A stretch of DNA of 64,000 bases from Sialis fuliginosa (Eukaryota > Arthropoda > Insecta > Megaloptera > Sialidae): positions 1,614,501 to 1,678,500 of the forward strand of contig OY540819.1 in NCBI GenBank assembly GCA_961205875.1. Reading direction: 5' to 3'. Shown piece by piece: positions 48,025 to 57,690 of the stretch (positions within the stretch are counted from its first letter, which is position 1; each line of letters opens with the position of its first letter). The notes beneath the pieces were generated by a model that searched no databases, was not told the DNA's origin, and worked only from the letters and a program-made list of their open reading frames with translations. A program made the translations under genes and the position numbers.

Positions 48025-49905
48025 TTATAATATATTACAATAAAATTGTTTGAGGTGATCAATATTGGTACGGGTATTAATACTATTGTTGTCCATAATT
48101 ATATGTAGGCTTTCACTGATTAATCTTTTTTTAAAGGAGTTTTGAGTATCCAAGATAGTGGTGTTATCATAGTCAAAAGAGTGTTTATATTGGTTGATAT
48201 GGTTTTTTAAGGAAGTATTTTCTGATTTCTGATATTTGTGCCCATTCAATCTATTGTGGAGGTATTGTTTCGTTTGTCCGACGTAATTTTTTTCACAGTC
48301 CAGGCATTTAATGTTGTATATGATGTTTGACCGTTTATCTTTTTCAACAGGTGATTTTAATTTTGAATAAATTTTTTTTGTAGTATTATAGTTCTTATGT
48401 ATTAATTTTAAATTGGATTCTTTACAAATATTTTTTAATTTATCAGAAACTATTGGTATATATGGAAAAGAGAAATAAGTGGTAGGGTTTTCAGTTAAGT
48501 CATTATTACTGTTATTATAATTTAAGTTATTATTAATTATTGTTTCAGAGTTAACATTTAAATAAAAGTGTTTAATTCTTTGGTTAATAGTTTTACTAAG
48601 AAATTGAATAGGATAATTGTTATTTAAGAAAATATGATATATTTTATTAATGATTTCAAGTTTGTATTTGGCGTGGGTAAATTTTAAAGCTCTATCTATG
48701 ACTGCATGTATGACGTTTCTTTTATATTGTAGGGGAGAGAAGGAGTTATAATTTAAATATCTACTGGACCATACCTTTTTTGTGTACCAAATTGTTTCAA
48801 TACAACTATCATTGTTAACAATTAATTTAATATCAAGAAAAGAAATAGATCTCGTTTGGTCTTCAGTTTCATATGTAAATTGAATTCTTGGATGATAAGT
48901 ATTAAATAAGTTAAGGACACTATCAATTTCGTTTTCTGGTAGACAGGTAATTATATCATCAACATATCGTTTATAAAATGGTAATGTAAAAGGGATTTTA
49001 TTAATAATTTTGTTTTGTAGGTCTTCCATGACTAGATCGGCGAGTATACCAGAGAGTGGGGAACCCATCGGTGCACCATAAATTTGACTGTAGTATTGTT
49101 CGTTATATTTAATATATGTAGAATTACAACAAAATTTGACTATTTCAATAAAATCTGTTTTATTTATCCTTGTATGCTGTTTTATCTCATTCCATCTATC
49201 TTTAATTATAGTGATAACTGTGTCAGTAGGGATATTCGTAAAAAGTGATATTACATCTAGAGAGACTAATTTAAATTTATCAGGAATTTTAAGGTTATTT
49301 ATGTAATTATGAAATTGCCAGGAGTCTTTTATATAGTATTCATTGTTATTAATAATTTTTTGTAGGATATTGGCAATAAATTTGGATAGTTTATGGTTTG
49401 GTCCATTATATGATGCAACAATGGGTCTGAGGGGGTAGTTATCTTTATGTACTTTAACTAAACCATACATTTGGGGGGGTGTGCTATTGTGAATTTTTAA
49501 ATGATTACATTCATTTTGGTCTATGTGTCCCTTGTCATAAAGTTTTTGTACTAAAGTATTATTTTTTGTTTGGAAAATGTTAGTTGGGTCTCTCTTCACA
49601 TTAATGTAAGTATTTTTGTCATGTAAAAGTTCTTTGATTTTGCTTTCGTACTGATCTTTGTTCATGATAACAGTTTTGTTGCATTTGTCAGCTTTAAGTA
49701 TAACAATATGGGGTTTATCTTTAAGAAAGGCTTTAGTAAATTTAATGTCTTTATCAATTTTAGAAGCAAAGGTATTTTTTAGGTTTTTACAGTTATATGT
49801 GTTCTTTTTGTAATTAGTAATAATATTGACAAAATTACTTCTTAGGGAGTTTTTAACAATATCATCTTCAATATTTTCAATTCCAGCCTCAAAAGAAATA
49901 ATCAT
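48025..49905 (-). CDS. PLE family 1 reverse transcriptase with GIY-YIG endonuclease
   Basis: The frame is 626 residues. Numbering from this ATG, it shows RPIVASYN (160-167), motif A SLDVISLFTNIP (215-226), motif B GAPMGSPLSG (277-286) and motif C YVDD (314-317). These are diagnostic of Penelope-like reverse transcriptases, which are telomerase-related. The C-terminal GIY-YIG endonuclease has a cysteine pair (CLDC, 534-537), YVG (541-543), R552, H556 and the catalytic E598. It would nick target DNA and prime reverse transcription in the nucleus. The frame stays open upstream of this ATG to about 50050, where it is separated from the N-terminal frame by a 1-base register change, so this start is internal. 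All catalytic residues that I can check are present. Confidence 0.9.
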   Translation of the reverse strand: MIISFEAGIENIEDDIVKNSLRSNFVNIITNYKKNTYNCKNLKNTFASKIDKDIKFTKAFLKDKPHIVILKADKCNKTVIMNKDQYESKIKELLHDKNTYINVKRDPTNIFQTKNNTLVQKLYDKGHIDQNECNHLKIHNSTPPQMYGLVKVHKDNYPLRPIVASYNGPNHKLSKFIANILQKIINNNEYYIKDSWQFHNYINNLKIPDKFKLVSLDVISLFTNIPTDTVITIIKDRWNEIKQHTRINKTDFIEIVKFCCNSTYIKYNEQYYSQIYGAPMGSPLSGILADLVMEDLQNKIINKIPFTLPFYKRYVDDIITCLPENEIDSVLNLFNTYHPRIQFTYETEDQTRSISFLDIKLIVNNDSCIETIWYTKKVWSSRYLNYNSFSPLQYKRNVIHAVIDRALKFTHAKYKLEIINKIYHIFLNNNYPIQFLSKTINQRIKHFYLNVNSETIINNNLNYNNSNNDLTENPTTYFSFPYIPIVSDKLKNICKESNLKLIHKNYNTTKKIYSKLKSPVEKDKRSNIIYNIKCLDCEKNYVGQTKQYLHNRLNGHKYQKSENTSLKNHINQYKHSFDYDNTTILDTQNSFKKRLISESLHIIMDNNSINTRTNIDHLKQFYCNIL

Positions 49906-50035
49906 TTCTTTTGTAGGTAAATTATTATTGTGATAAGGTAGATTAAAGTTTTCACCTAATTTAAGGATGTTATTAACTTTGTCTGGAATTATTTCTTGTG
50001 TAAGGTTGACAACAAATTCATTATTATTTGGGATA

Positions 50036-50635
50036 TTATTTATGTCTTTGGGAAGTTTTTGTTTTTTCGTTAATTGTTTCTAAATTTGTAATAAGGTTTT
50101 GGGAATTGCAAATGTGATTTATAATATTATTATTTGATTTGGTGTTTTTAAGGTTGTAAAGGTTATTAAGTTTTTTTATTTTATTATTCAGTGAAATAGT
50201 ATATTGATATTGAAAAGTTGAACTCCCTAAGAAGTGGATGTGATAAAAGTCAGATTCTTCCATTTTAGTTTTTATACGTGTAAGATTACTAGATATCTCT
50301 ATATTTATGTTATTAATGTTTGAAAAACATTCAGATATAAGTAAATTTAATAGTTTGTATTTAAAATTATTAATTAAATTTTGATATTGATTTTTATATT
50401 TATGGTTTTCAGAAGTGATAAAAGTTTCAGAAAGGTCGAATTTACTATTTAAAAATTTTGGAAAAATTTGATTTTTTTTACATTCAATTAAGAAGAATTT
50501 TTTTGTTATTAACTTAGCTTTAGATATATATAATTTTCTGAGGTGTAGGATTTCTTTCTTGTCCGTGAAGTTTCTTGCCGTGTTGTACCATTCTTTCCCA
50601 TTGGATTGATATTTTTTGTTTAGATAAATGACCAT
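50036..50635 (-). CDS. PLE family 1 N-terminal region
   Basis: The frame is 199 residues from MVIYLNKKYQSNG, matching the first part of the 311-residue family 2 frame at 60177-61112 (conserved KFFLI.CKKN..FPKF.NSKFD and NNFKYKLLNLLISE). It is the N-terminal extension of the PLE polyprotein, lysine- and asparagine-rich, with no known catalytic role. It runs out of register at an A-rich stretch near 50050, after which the continuation lies in the frame of the 48025-49905 gene. The start is supported by conservation of MVIY at the same position in all PLE copies here. Confidence 0.8.
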   Translation of the reverse strand: MVIYLNKKYQSNGKEWYNTARNFTDKKEILHLRKLYISKAKLITKKFFLIECKKNQIFPKFLNSKFDLSETFITSENHKYKNQYQNLINNFKYKLLNLLISECFSNINNINIEISSNLTRIKTKMEESDFYHIHFLGSSTFQYQYTISLNNKIKKLNNLYNLKNTKSNNNIINHICNSQNLITNLETINEKTKTSQRHK

Positions 50636-50705
50636 TTTATATTATTTTGATGATTGTATATATATGGGATAAAGGTCAAAATAAATATATTTTATATTTG
50701 TAGTA

Positions 50706-50781
50706 GAAGCATAAAAAATTAGCGCTTTATTGTTATTTTTTTTTCGGAATATTTAAAATTTCATTCCTTCCTCAGTGCTTA
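50706..50781 (-). ncRNA. Hammerhead ribozyme motif, 5' pseudo-LTR of PLE family 1
   Basis: The minus-strand core is CTGAGGA (50769-50775) with stem I AAGCA/TGCTT, as in the 53431-53506 copy. It lies upstream of the coding region, so it could cleave the 5' end of transcripts that start in the pseudo-LTR. Confidence 0.75.
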
Positions 50782-51176
50782 CATCATTAGTAATTAAACA
50801 TTTGTATTTAAAGCTAAAAAATTAGAATTAACAATATAATTGAATGTTTAAAAAACTTATTTTCATAAACTTACTTGGTAAAACATAATTATTATAAAAA
50901 ACAATATGGTCAGGTACATTCTTATATTTGTAGTAAACATTTTAAAAAATTATTAAAATTTTCTTGATAAAATATAGTATAATTTAAGATATTAAAAACT
51001 TATTGATAAAAAACCATGTTGGTTATGAAGATGATTTAAGATATTGCACAAAACTAATATAAGTTAAAATATTGAAAAGAAATGTGTTGTTTCATTTTTT
51101 TGGATTATTGTAAGGTGTATACTTGTTACTTTTAAAATAGATACGTACATTAAACATAGAAAAGAAAAATCTAATA

Positions 51177-52688
51177 ATGTATGAATGTTATAGTGACATA
51201 ACTATAAAGTTGGTATTTTTGGAAAACATATGTTGTGGGAATATGTATGGTTTAGTTAAAGTACATAAAGATAACTACCCCCTCAGACCCATTGTTGCAT
51301 CATATAATGGACCAAACCATAAACTATCCAAATTTATTGCCAATATCCTACAAAAAATTATTAATAACAATGAATACTATATAAAAGACTCCTGGCAATT
51401 TCATAATTACATAAATAACCTTAAAATTCCTGATAAATTTAAATTAGTCTCTCTAGATGTAATATCACTTTTTACGAATATCCCTATTGACACAGTTATC
51501 ACTATAATTAAAGATAGATGGAATGAGATAAAACAGCATACAAGGATAAATAAAACAGATTTTATTGAAATAGTCAAATTTTGTTGTAATTCTACATATA
51601 TTAAATATAACGAACAATACTACAGTCAAATTTATGGTGCACCGATGGGTTCCCCACTCTCTGGTATACTCGCCGATCTAGTCATGGAAGACCTACAAAA
51701 CAAAATTATTAATAAAATCCCTTTTACATTACCATTTTATAAACGATATGTTGATGATATAATTACCTGTCTACCAGAAAACGAAATTGATAGTGTCCTT
51801 AACTTATTTAATACTTATCATCCAAGAATTCAATTTACATATGAAACTGAAGACCAAACGAGATCTATTTCTTTTCTTGATATTAAATTAATTGTTAACA
51901 ATGATAGTTGTATTGAAACAATTTGGTACACAAAAAAGGTATGGTCCAGTAGATATTTAAATTATAACTCCTTCTCTCCCCTACAATATAAAAGAAACGT
52001 CATACATGCAGTCATAGATAGAGCTTTAAAATTTACCCACGCCAAATACAAACTTGAAATCATTAATAAAATATATCATATTTTCTTAAATAACAATTAT
52101 CCTATTCAATTTCTTAGTAAAACTATTAACCAAAGAATTAAACACTTTTATTTAAATGTTAACTCTGAAACAATAATTAATAATAACTTAAATTATAATA
52201 ACAGTAATAATGACTTAACTGAAAACCCTACCACTTATTTCTCTTTTCCATATATACCAATAGTTTCTGATAAATTAAAAAATATTTGTAAAGAATCCAA
52301 TTTAAAATTAATACATAAGAACTATAATACTACAAAAAAAATTTATTCAAAATTAAAATCACCTGTTGAAAAAGATAAACGGTCAAACATCATATACAAC
52401 ATTAAATGCCTGGACTGTGAAAAAAATTACGTCGGACAAACGAAACAATACCTCCACAATAGATTGAATGGGCACAAATATCAGAAATCAGAAAATACTT
52501 CCTTAAAAAACCATATCAACCAATATAAACACTCTTTTGACTATGATAACACCACTATCTTGGATACTCAAAACTCCTTAAAAAAAAGATTAATCAGTGA
52601 AAGCCTACATATAATTATGGACAACAATAGTATTAATACCCGTACCAATATTGATCACCTCAAACAATTTTATTGTAATATATTATAA
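51177..52688 (+). pseudogene. PLE family 1 reverse transcriptase/GIY-YIG, 5'-truncated
   Basis: PLE homology begins at MYGLVKVHK (51244), corresponding to residue 146 of the 48025-49905 protein. The codons from 51177 to 51240 come from the flanking inverted repeat. Motifs A (SLDVISLFTNIP), B (GAPMGSPLSG) and C (YVDD) and the GIY-YIG domain (YVGQT, R, H, E) are all intact. It differs from the minus copy by only a couple of residues (IPIDTV for IPTDTV, NSLKKR for NSFKKR). The fingers region is missing, so polymerase activity is doubtful. The near identity indicates that the two copies separated recently. Confidence 0.85.
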
Positions 52689-53430
52689 CCATCTTTATAC
52701 TTAAAAAAATTTTTTGTTGATGTTTTATATCCTTCCATTTTTGTCTTTCTTTTTCCTCTTTATATGTTTAAAATATCTTATTTTTCTTATTTTTGGCCTA
52801 TTCCTTTTGTTTAACGTATAATGCTTTCTACTTTTTACATTTATTTGAATGTTGTATACGATTTTGTTCCTTCGTGTTGACTTTGTCATGATGAATTTTA
52901 TAACTTAATTTATGAATTTTTTTAGGTTAAGTAATACTTAATGTTGACAGTTCCATAGACTTGAATATTCCCACAACATATGTTTTCCAAAAATACCAAC
53001 TTTATAATTATGTCACTATAACATTCATACATTATTAGATTTTTCTTTTCTATGTTGTTTAATGTACGTATCTATTTTAAAAGTAACAAGTATACACCTT
53101 ACAATAATCCAAAAAAATGAAACAACACATTTCTTTTCAATATTTTAACTTATATTAGTTTTGTGCAATATCTTAAATCATCTTCATAACCAACATGGTT
53201 TTTTATCAATAAGTTTTTAATATCTTAAATTATACTATATTTTATCAAGAAAATTTTAATAATTTTTTAAAATGTTTACTACAAATATAAGAATGTACCT
53301 GACCATATTGTTTTTTATAATAATTATGTTTTACCAAGTAAGTTTATGAAAATAAGTTTTTTAAACATTCAATTATATTGTTAATTCTAATTTTTTAGCT
53401 TTAAATACAAATGTTTAATTACTAATGATG

Positions 53431-53506
53431 TAAGCACTGAGGAAGGAATGAAATTTTAAATATTCCGAAAAAAAAATAACAATAAAGCGCTAATTTTTTA
53501 TGCTTC
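53431..53506 (+). ncRNA. Hammerhead ribozyme motif, PLE family 1 (best example)
   Basis: Stem I AAGCA (53432-53436) pairs with TGCTT (53501-53505). The core is CTGAGGA (53437-53443), then stem II GGAAT with ATTCC, GAAA (53467-53470), and stem III of A-run (53470 on) with T-run (53494-53499). The cleavage site would be after A53500 (TTA). All invariant core bases are present, plus one extra A between CTGAGGA and stem II. That extra A recurs in every PLE copy here. Hammerheads in PLE pseudo-LTRs are an established feature of the group. Confidence 0.8.
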
Positions 53507-53562
53507 TACTACAAATATAAAATATATTTATTTTGACCTTTATCCCATATATATACAATCAT

Positions 53563-53566
<4 letters not shown>

Positions 53567-53618
<52 letters not shown>
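53567..53618. repeat. (TA)n microsatellite
   Basis: About 26 TA units start directly after the PLE terminus CAATCATCAAAA and end at TGTCCAGC, the inverse of the GCTGGACA before the TA tract at 42234. Confidence 0.9.
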
Positions 53619-53622
<4 letters not shown>

Positions 53623-53751
53623 AGCGTATTTTTTGAGACACCCTTTTTTTGTTATTGAAAAACTTGTAAAATACATCTCCGAATCAAAAAACAATTTTAT
53701 TTTAATTTTTATTACAATATTTTAGCCGTTAAACTATTTCTTCTATTTAAC

Positions 53752-53990
53752 GTATGTTCCGGGATCATCATCAACGAAATGTATTTTTTGAGGACATGTC
53801 CTTGAATCATACATTAGACATATAATAGTATTTATATGTATACTTTACGTATATTTCGGGAACATCATCAACGAAATGTATTTTTTGAGGACATGTCCTT
53901 GAATCATACATTAGACATATAATAGTATTTATATGTATACTTTACGTATATTTCGGGAACATTATTAACGATATGTATTTTTTGAGGAAT
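53752..53990 (+). repeat. 97-bp tandem repeat, about 2.4 copies
   Basis: Units containing TTTTTTGAGGACATGTCCTTG recur every 97 bp; the third is partial and diverged. Related phrases in inverse orientation occur at 57335-57495. Confidence 0.85.
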
Positions 53991-54135
53991 TGGACACTAG
54001 ACATATGTTATGTTAGTTTTTTGGCTTCCAAAGAAACCTTTTTTATGTCACTTTGTCGTCCGTTTGTACGTCACAGCAAAATATTTCATAATACTACATA
54101 AAATACGATCTAATTAAATATAATAACGGTATTCG
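53991..54135. other. Gene-free AT-rich spacer
   Basis: I see nothing recognisable here. Confidence 0.5.
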
Positions 54136-54842
54136 TACCATTATGTGACAGATTAATTATACGCATGCGCATAAAATGTACCGCGAAATTTAAAAAAGTT
54201 ATTTTTAAAATTCTTTTTTTTTCTTTTTTATTTCATTTAAACTTGATTTTGATATGAATTTACTTAATTAGATATTAATAAGTCTTAATAATAATATATC
54301 AACTGTTACTTATTAAATAATAATCGGTTATTTTCTGAACTCTGCTTATTGGAAAAATCATTTGAAAGTGTATGTACGTTGTATGTCTTTACAAATGGAT
54401 ATAAAAATGTTTTTTTCTAAATAAACGTACATTATGTTTTTAAATGTATAAATATGTAAGTTATTTGTATCTTCACATCAGTTATGAATGATATTTAAAT
54501 ATATTTATAAATATTAATATAATATAATATATATATATAATATTAATAAAATTTAATTAAATAACTGATTGTTTAGTTACATTTTACCTGACACAATAAT
54601 TTTATTTAGAAACCGGTTTATTATTTGTAAAAAGAGATAGACTAGAGGTTTGTAAATCAAAATATCATGATCTCCTTATTTAATAATATTCGTCTTTTAT
54701 ATTCTCTGTTAGTGAAAGAGACGTATATATAAATATGAAATTGAAAATGATGTGCTCTCTTTGTTTATTAGTAACCGTTGAATGAAACTAATCAACAATT
54801 AAATAATTCTTAATAAATAATATTTAGTATTCATGTTATATA

Positions 54843-55946
54843 CATGGGCGTAGCCAGGCATGGGCAGTGTGGGGTGCTTCCGATTTAATTTTGAAATGAC
54901 TTGATAAATATACATATATAGTTAAATATCGAGAAAAAAAACATTAAACTTATTTCTCTTGTATAAAAAGGATAAACGACAATGACATTAACAGTTTACC
55001 GTTGCAACAAGAGATTGAAATAAAAAAACAGTGATATTTAAATTTTCGAATATAAAATATAGACTTAAAAAAAGACCAAAATAGCAACGTAGAGTACCTA
55101 CTTATATTTCTGAAGAGGATTTTGTCTTCAAAAAAATATCCAAATATAAATTTAATTGATTCAAAATAATGTGGTCAAAATAAAAGAAGAAATGAAAAAA
55201 AGGATGACTTTTCATCGTTACTTTTTGCACACCTATCTATAGATATCAAAAATAATGAAATTGATAATTTTTTTCATAACCTTTTTACAATTCCTCGACA
55301 AGTCTAGAAATCATATGTATTATTGCAATTCGATAATTTAATGAAAATCACAGAATTTCACGAGCTAAAGTTCAAAGCAGCAACCGCGCGGCGTAGCATC
55401 GAAACGATAGAATATTTAAGAAAAATAGGAAAAATAACCCAAATTTTGTTTGCATTAATGGCCATTTATCAGACCTGTAAATACACATTTCGAGGCCCGA
55501 GGCGCCGAATATTTGAAGCCCATTGAAAACATTTTTTAATTAAAAAAATGTTTATAAAATGGATCTTGGCTTCTGGGTGTAAGCCGCGTCGGTTTGGTCG
55601 TGTTATCGGCCAACGTTTCGTCACACATTGCAGTGGACATTTTCAGGGCTCTTATAACTCTTGATAACACGACCAAACCGACGCGGCTTACACCCAGAAG
55701 CCAAGATCCATATCAAGACCACCGCAGAAGCCTCAAGACATGTTTATAAAACTTTTTAGGTAAGGGTACCATAATAATGTGGGAGCATTGTTTGCTCTTC
55801 AACATCCAAAAAGATTAACTACCGACTATTTGAGCCCCCCCTCCCCCCTTCCTTTTCCACGGGGTCCTAGACAAAACACGCCTACTAAACCGGTTTAAAA
55901 AAAAAATTCCTCCCCCCCCCTGAACAAAAGTCTGACTACGCCCATG
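54843..55946. mobile_element. hAT-like element with CATGGGCGTAGC ends, second copy
   Basis: It begins CATGGGCGTAGCC and ends GACTACGCCCATG. The flanking 8-mers GTTATATA and GTGATACA match at 6 of 8 positions, consistent with an aged duplication. Internal parts match 24775-26148 (AGGTAAGGKTACCATAATAATG and GAAAATCAC.GAATTTCACGAGC), but one block (54960-55055) is inverted relative to it. A PLE-derived hairpin is inserted at 55556-55735. Confidence 0.7.
55556..55735 (-). mobile_element. PLE terminal relic as a hairpin with degenerate hammerhead
   Basis: ATGGATCTTGGCTTCTGGGT and the following bases through GTGTTATC are mirrored exactly after a loop of about 55 bp (arms of about 48 bp). On the minus strand the loop reads CTGAAAATGTCCAC...GTGTGACGAAACGTTGG, the layout of a PLE hammerhead. 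The core G after CTGAA is replaced by A, so it should not cleave. It belongs to a PLE group different from families 1 and 2 and is more GC-balanced. Confidence 0.6.
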
Positions 55947-56426
55947 GTGATACATAAAAATAATAATTGTCCCCGAAGTACCTATTCGTTACGTAGAAGA
56001 AATAAAACTGTCAAATTATTGCAAAAATGTTTACTTATAGATTTCTTGAAATATCATTCATAACTGATGTGAAGACACAAATAACATATTTATACATTTT
56101 TCCAAATATTTAAAAACATAATGTACGTTTATTTGAAAATAAAAATCATATTTTTATATGTTATCCATTTGTAAAGACATACAACGTACATGGACTTTCA
56201 AATTATCTTTCCATAAAAAAGAGATCAAAAATAACCGAATATTTAACAAATAACAGTTTATATATTATTATTAAGACTTATTAATATCTAATTAAGTAAT
56301 TTCATATCAATATCAAGTTTAAATTAAATACAAAAGAAAAAGAAAAAGAATTTAAAAAATAACTTTTTTTAAATTTCGCGGTACATTTTATGCGCATGCG
56401 TATAACTCATTTGTCACATAATGGTA

Positions 56427-56719
56427 AAAGATATAGAGAATGGATTGCGTATCTGACTTGAAAACAGAGCCGTGTCAAAAGAAAGATATTGAAATAGGTT
56501 TAGGACATACTTGTCCTTTTTTAAACAGTAGTGTCTATTTCAATCTTATTAGAAAAAGAGATAGATATATCCCAAACGCCACCGCATTTCTCTCATTGTT
56601 TTGGAGAAATGTTACATCATTATGTTAATACAGAAAGCGCGGTCCATGCTCTATGTTTATGTCTATGGTATTTAATTTTTTACAAACTTTAAAAAAAGGG
56701 GCAGGTTAGGTAATATACA
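56427..56719. other. Gene-free stretch
   Basis: No recognisable element. A 62-codon frame (56440-56628) has no motif. It ends in the 8-bp duplication AATATACA of the next MITE. Confidence 0.45.
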
Positions 56720-57081
56720 CAGTGGCGTACCGTAGGTTTCTACAACTCAGGACAGCGAGCAGTCGCGGATCTAGGTTTACAATTTGGGGGAGGGGTCATG
56801 GTCTGAAAATGACAATTGGGGCGGGGGGGAGGAGGGGTGATGGACTGTGACATGTAAAAAAATAAATGAACATTTTTATATTTAATTTTTGAGATTTGGG
56901 AGGGGTCATGTCCCCCATTACCACCCCCTGGATCCGCGCTTGACAGTTGGCAAATTTTTCACCCTCCCCCCGTTGCACTATAAATATTTTTTAGTTGCTA
57001 CCTCAAATTTGTCGCCCCCAATCCATAATTTTGCCGCCCTCAGGGTAAATGCCCCCCCCCCCCTTTCTCGGTACGCTACTG
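56720..57081. mobile_element. hAT-like MITE with CAGTGGCGTACC ends
   Basis: CAGTGGCGTACCG is mirrored by CGGTACGCTACTG, flanked by a perfect 8-bp duplication AATATACA (56712-56719, 57082-57089). The interior is unusually rich in G and C runs and holds an inner inverted pair (TCGCGGATCTAGG / CCTGGATCCGCGC). It is non-coding. Confidence 0.85.
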
Positions 57082-57089
57082 AATATACA

Positions 57090-57492
57090 TAGAAGCAATT
57101 TAAGCAATAATAATAATTTGAATAATTATTATTTGGTTTAATTATTAACCCCACAAATCAATTTGGTATTTTAATATTTAATTAGAATATAAAAACATTT
57201 TTTTCAGAATACGGCCCTTTAAAGTGAATAACAAAATAAATCGACATTGCTTGAAAAATCACTGATCTAGTCAAACCAGTTTTAAAAACAATCATGGTAG
57301 CGCCATCTATTGGTATCCCATGTATATTAATTTAGGTCCCCGAAGTAGTCGTTAAATATATACTGTGCATATATACGGAATGTCCCCGAAAAATACAATT
57401 AATATGTGGATTTTTCGAGACCTGTCCCCGAAGTATACAAATGTCCCCAAATAATACACTGGATATATAAAAAGTCCCTGAAAAATACTCAC

Positions 57493-57495
<3 letters not shown>
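57090..57495. other. Spacer with diverged tandem-like repeats
   Basis: 57090-57330 shows nothing beyond AT-rich sequence. 57335-57495 contains several diverged copies of a GTCCCCGAAAAATAC-type phrase, similar in inverse to the 97-bp repeat at 53752. Confidence 0.5.

Positions 57496-57525
<30 letters not shown>
57496..57525. repeat. (TA)n microsatellite
   Basis: The tract abuts the terminal first codons (MVIYMNTN) of a PLE frame on the minus strand. Confidence 0.9.
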
Positions 57526-57528
<3 letters not shown>

Positions 57529-57629
57529 TATTCATATATATGACCATCTTGATATTATTTAAATATACCTATTTTGTAGGGGTTTTTTTTAGGTCAAAAT
57601 ATTAATTAAAGAACTAAACCAATGTTCAA

Positions 57630-57690
57630 ATCATTTTAATTAATAGCGCTTATTTTAATTTTCAACATTTTTGTCTTCATCAGAAATTAA
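57630..57690 (-). ncRNA. Hammerhead ribozyme motif, PLE family 2 copy 1
   Basis: On the minus strand CTGATGA (57677-57683), stem II GAC/GTT, GAAA and stem III AATTAA/TTAATT around AGCGCT are present. Cleavage would follow the A at 57637, and stem I starts with four A-T pairs (AAAT/ATTT). Confidence 0.65.

Larger units (their letters stand above)
45809..51168 (-). mobile_element. PLE family 1, nearly full minus-strand copy
   Basis: Reading the minus strand: a pseudo-LTR (51168 down to about 50640), the coding region (50635 down to 48025), a 3' UTR, and a second direct pseudo-LTR (about 47850 down to 47338), the last split from its end (45809-45823) by the MITE 45824-47337. Direct pseudo-LTRs sharing the leader and tail are the known layout of PLEs. 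The coding frame is interrupted once, near 50050. Confidence 0.9.
51169..53560 (+). mobile_element. PLE family 1, 5'-truncated inverted copy
   Basis: The plus-strand copy begins within the coding region (51240) and ends in a pseudo-LTR (about 53048-53560). A foreign 170-bp block (52874-53047) lies between the 3' UTR and the pseudo-LTR. The last part of this block and the pseudo-LTR (52967-53560) are the inverse of 50650-51245, so the truncated copy is bracketed by inverted repeats of about 590 bp. Inverted terminal repeats with 5' truncation are known for PLE insertions. Confidence 0.85.
54136..56426. mobile_element. Element with long diverged inverted repeats
   Basis: TACCATTATGTGACA at 54136 is mirrored at 56412-56426. 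The inverted homology, which includes TACGCATGCGCATAAAATG, extends about 370 bp inward (to about 54500 and from about 56045) with scattered differences and indels. It may have inserted at TA. No transposase is visible. A hAT-like element occupies much of its interior, and 54540-54842 shows nothing further. Confidence 0.65.

Noticed and set aside
57332-57547. A 71-codon frame starting MVIYMNTN and running into IYIYIY
   Set aside because: Only the first codons belong to a PLE. The rest is translated TA microsatellite and flank.
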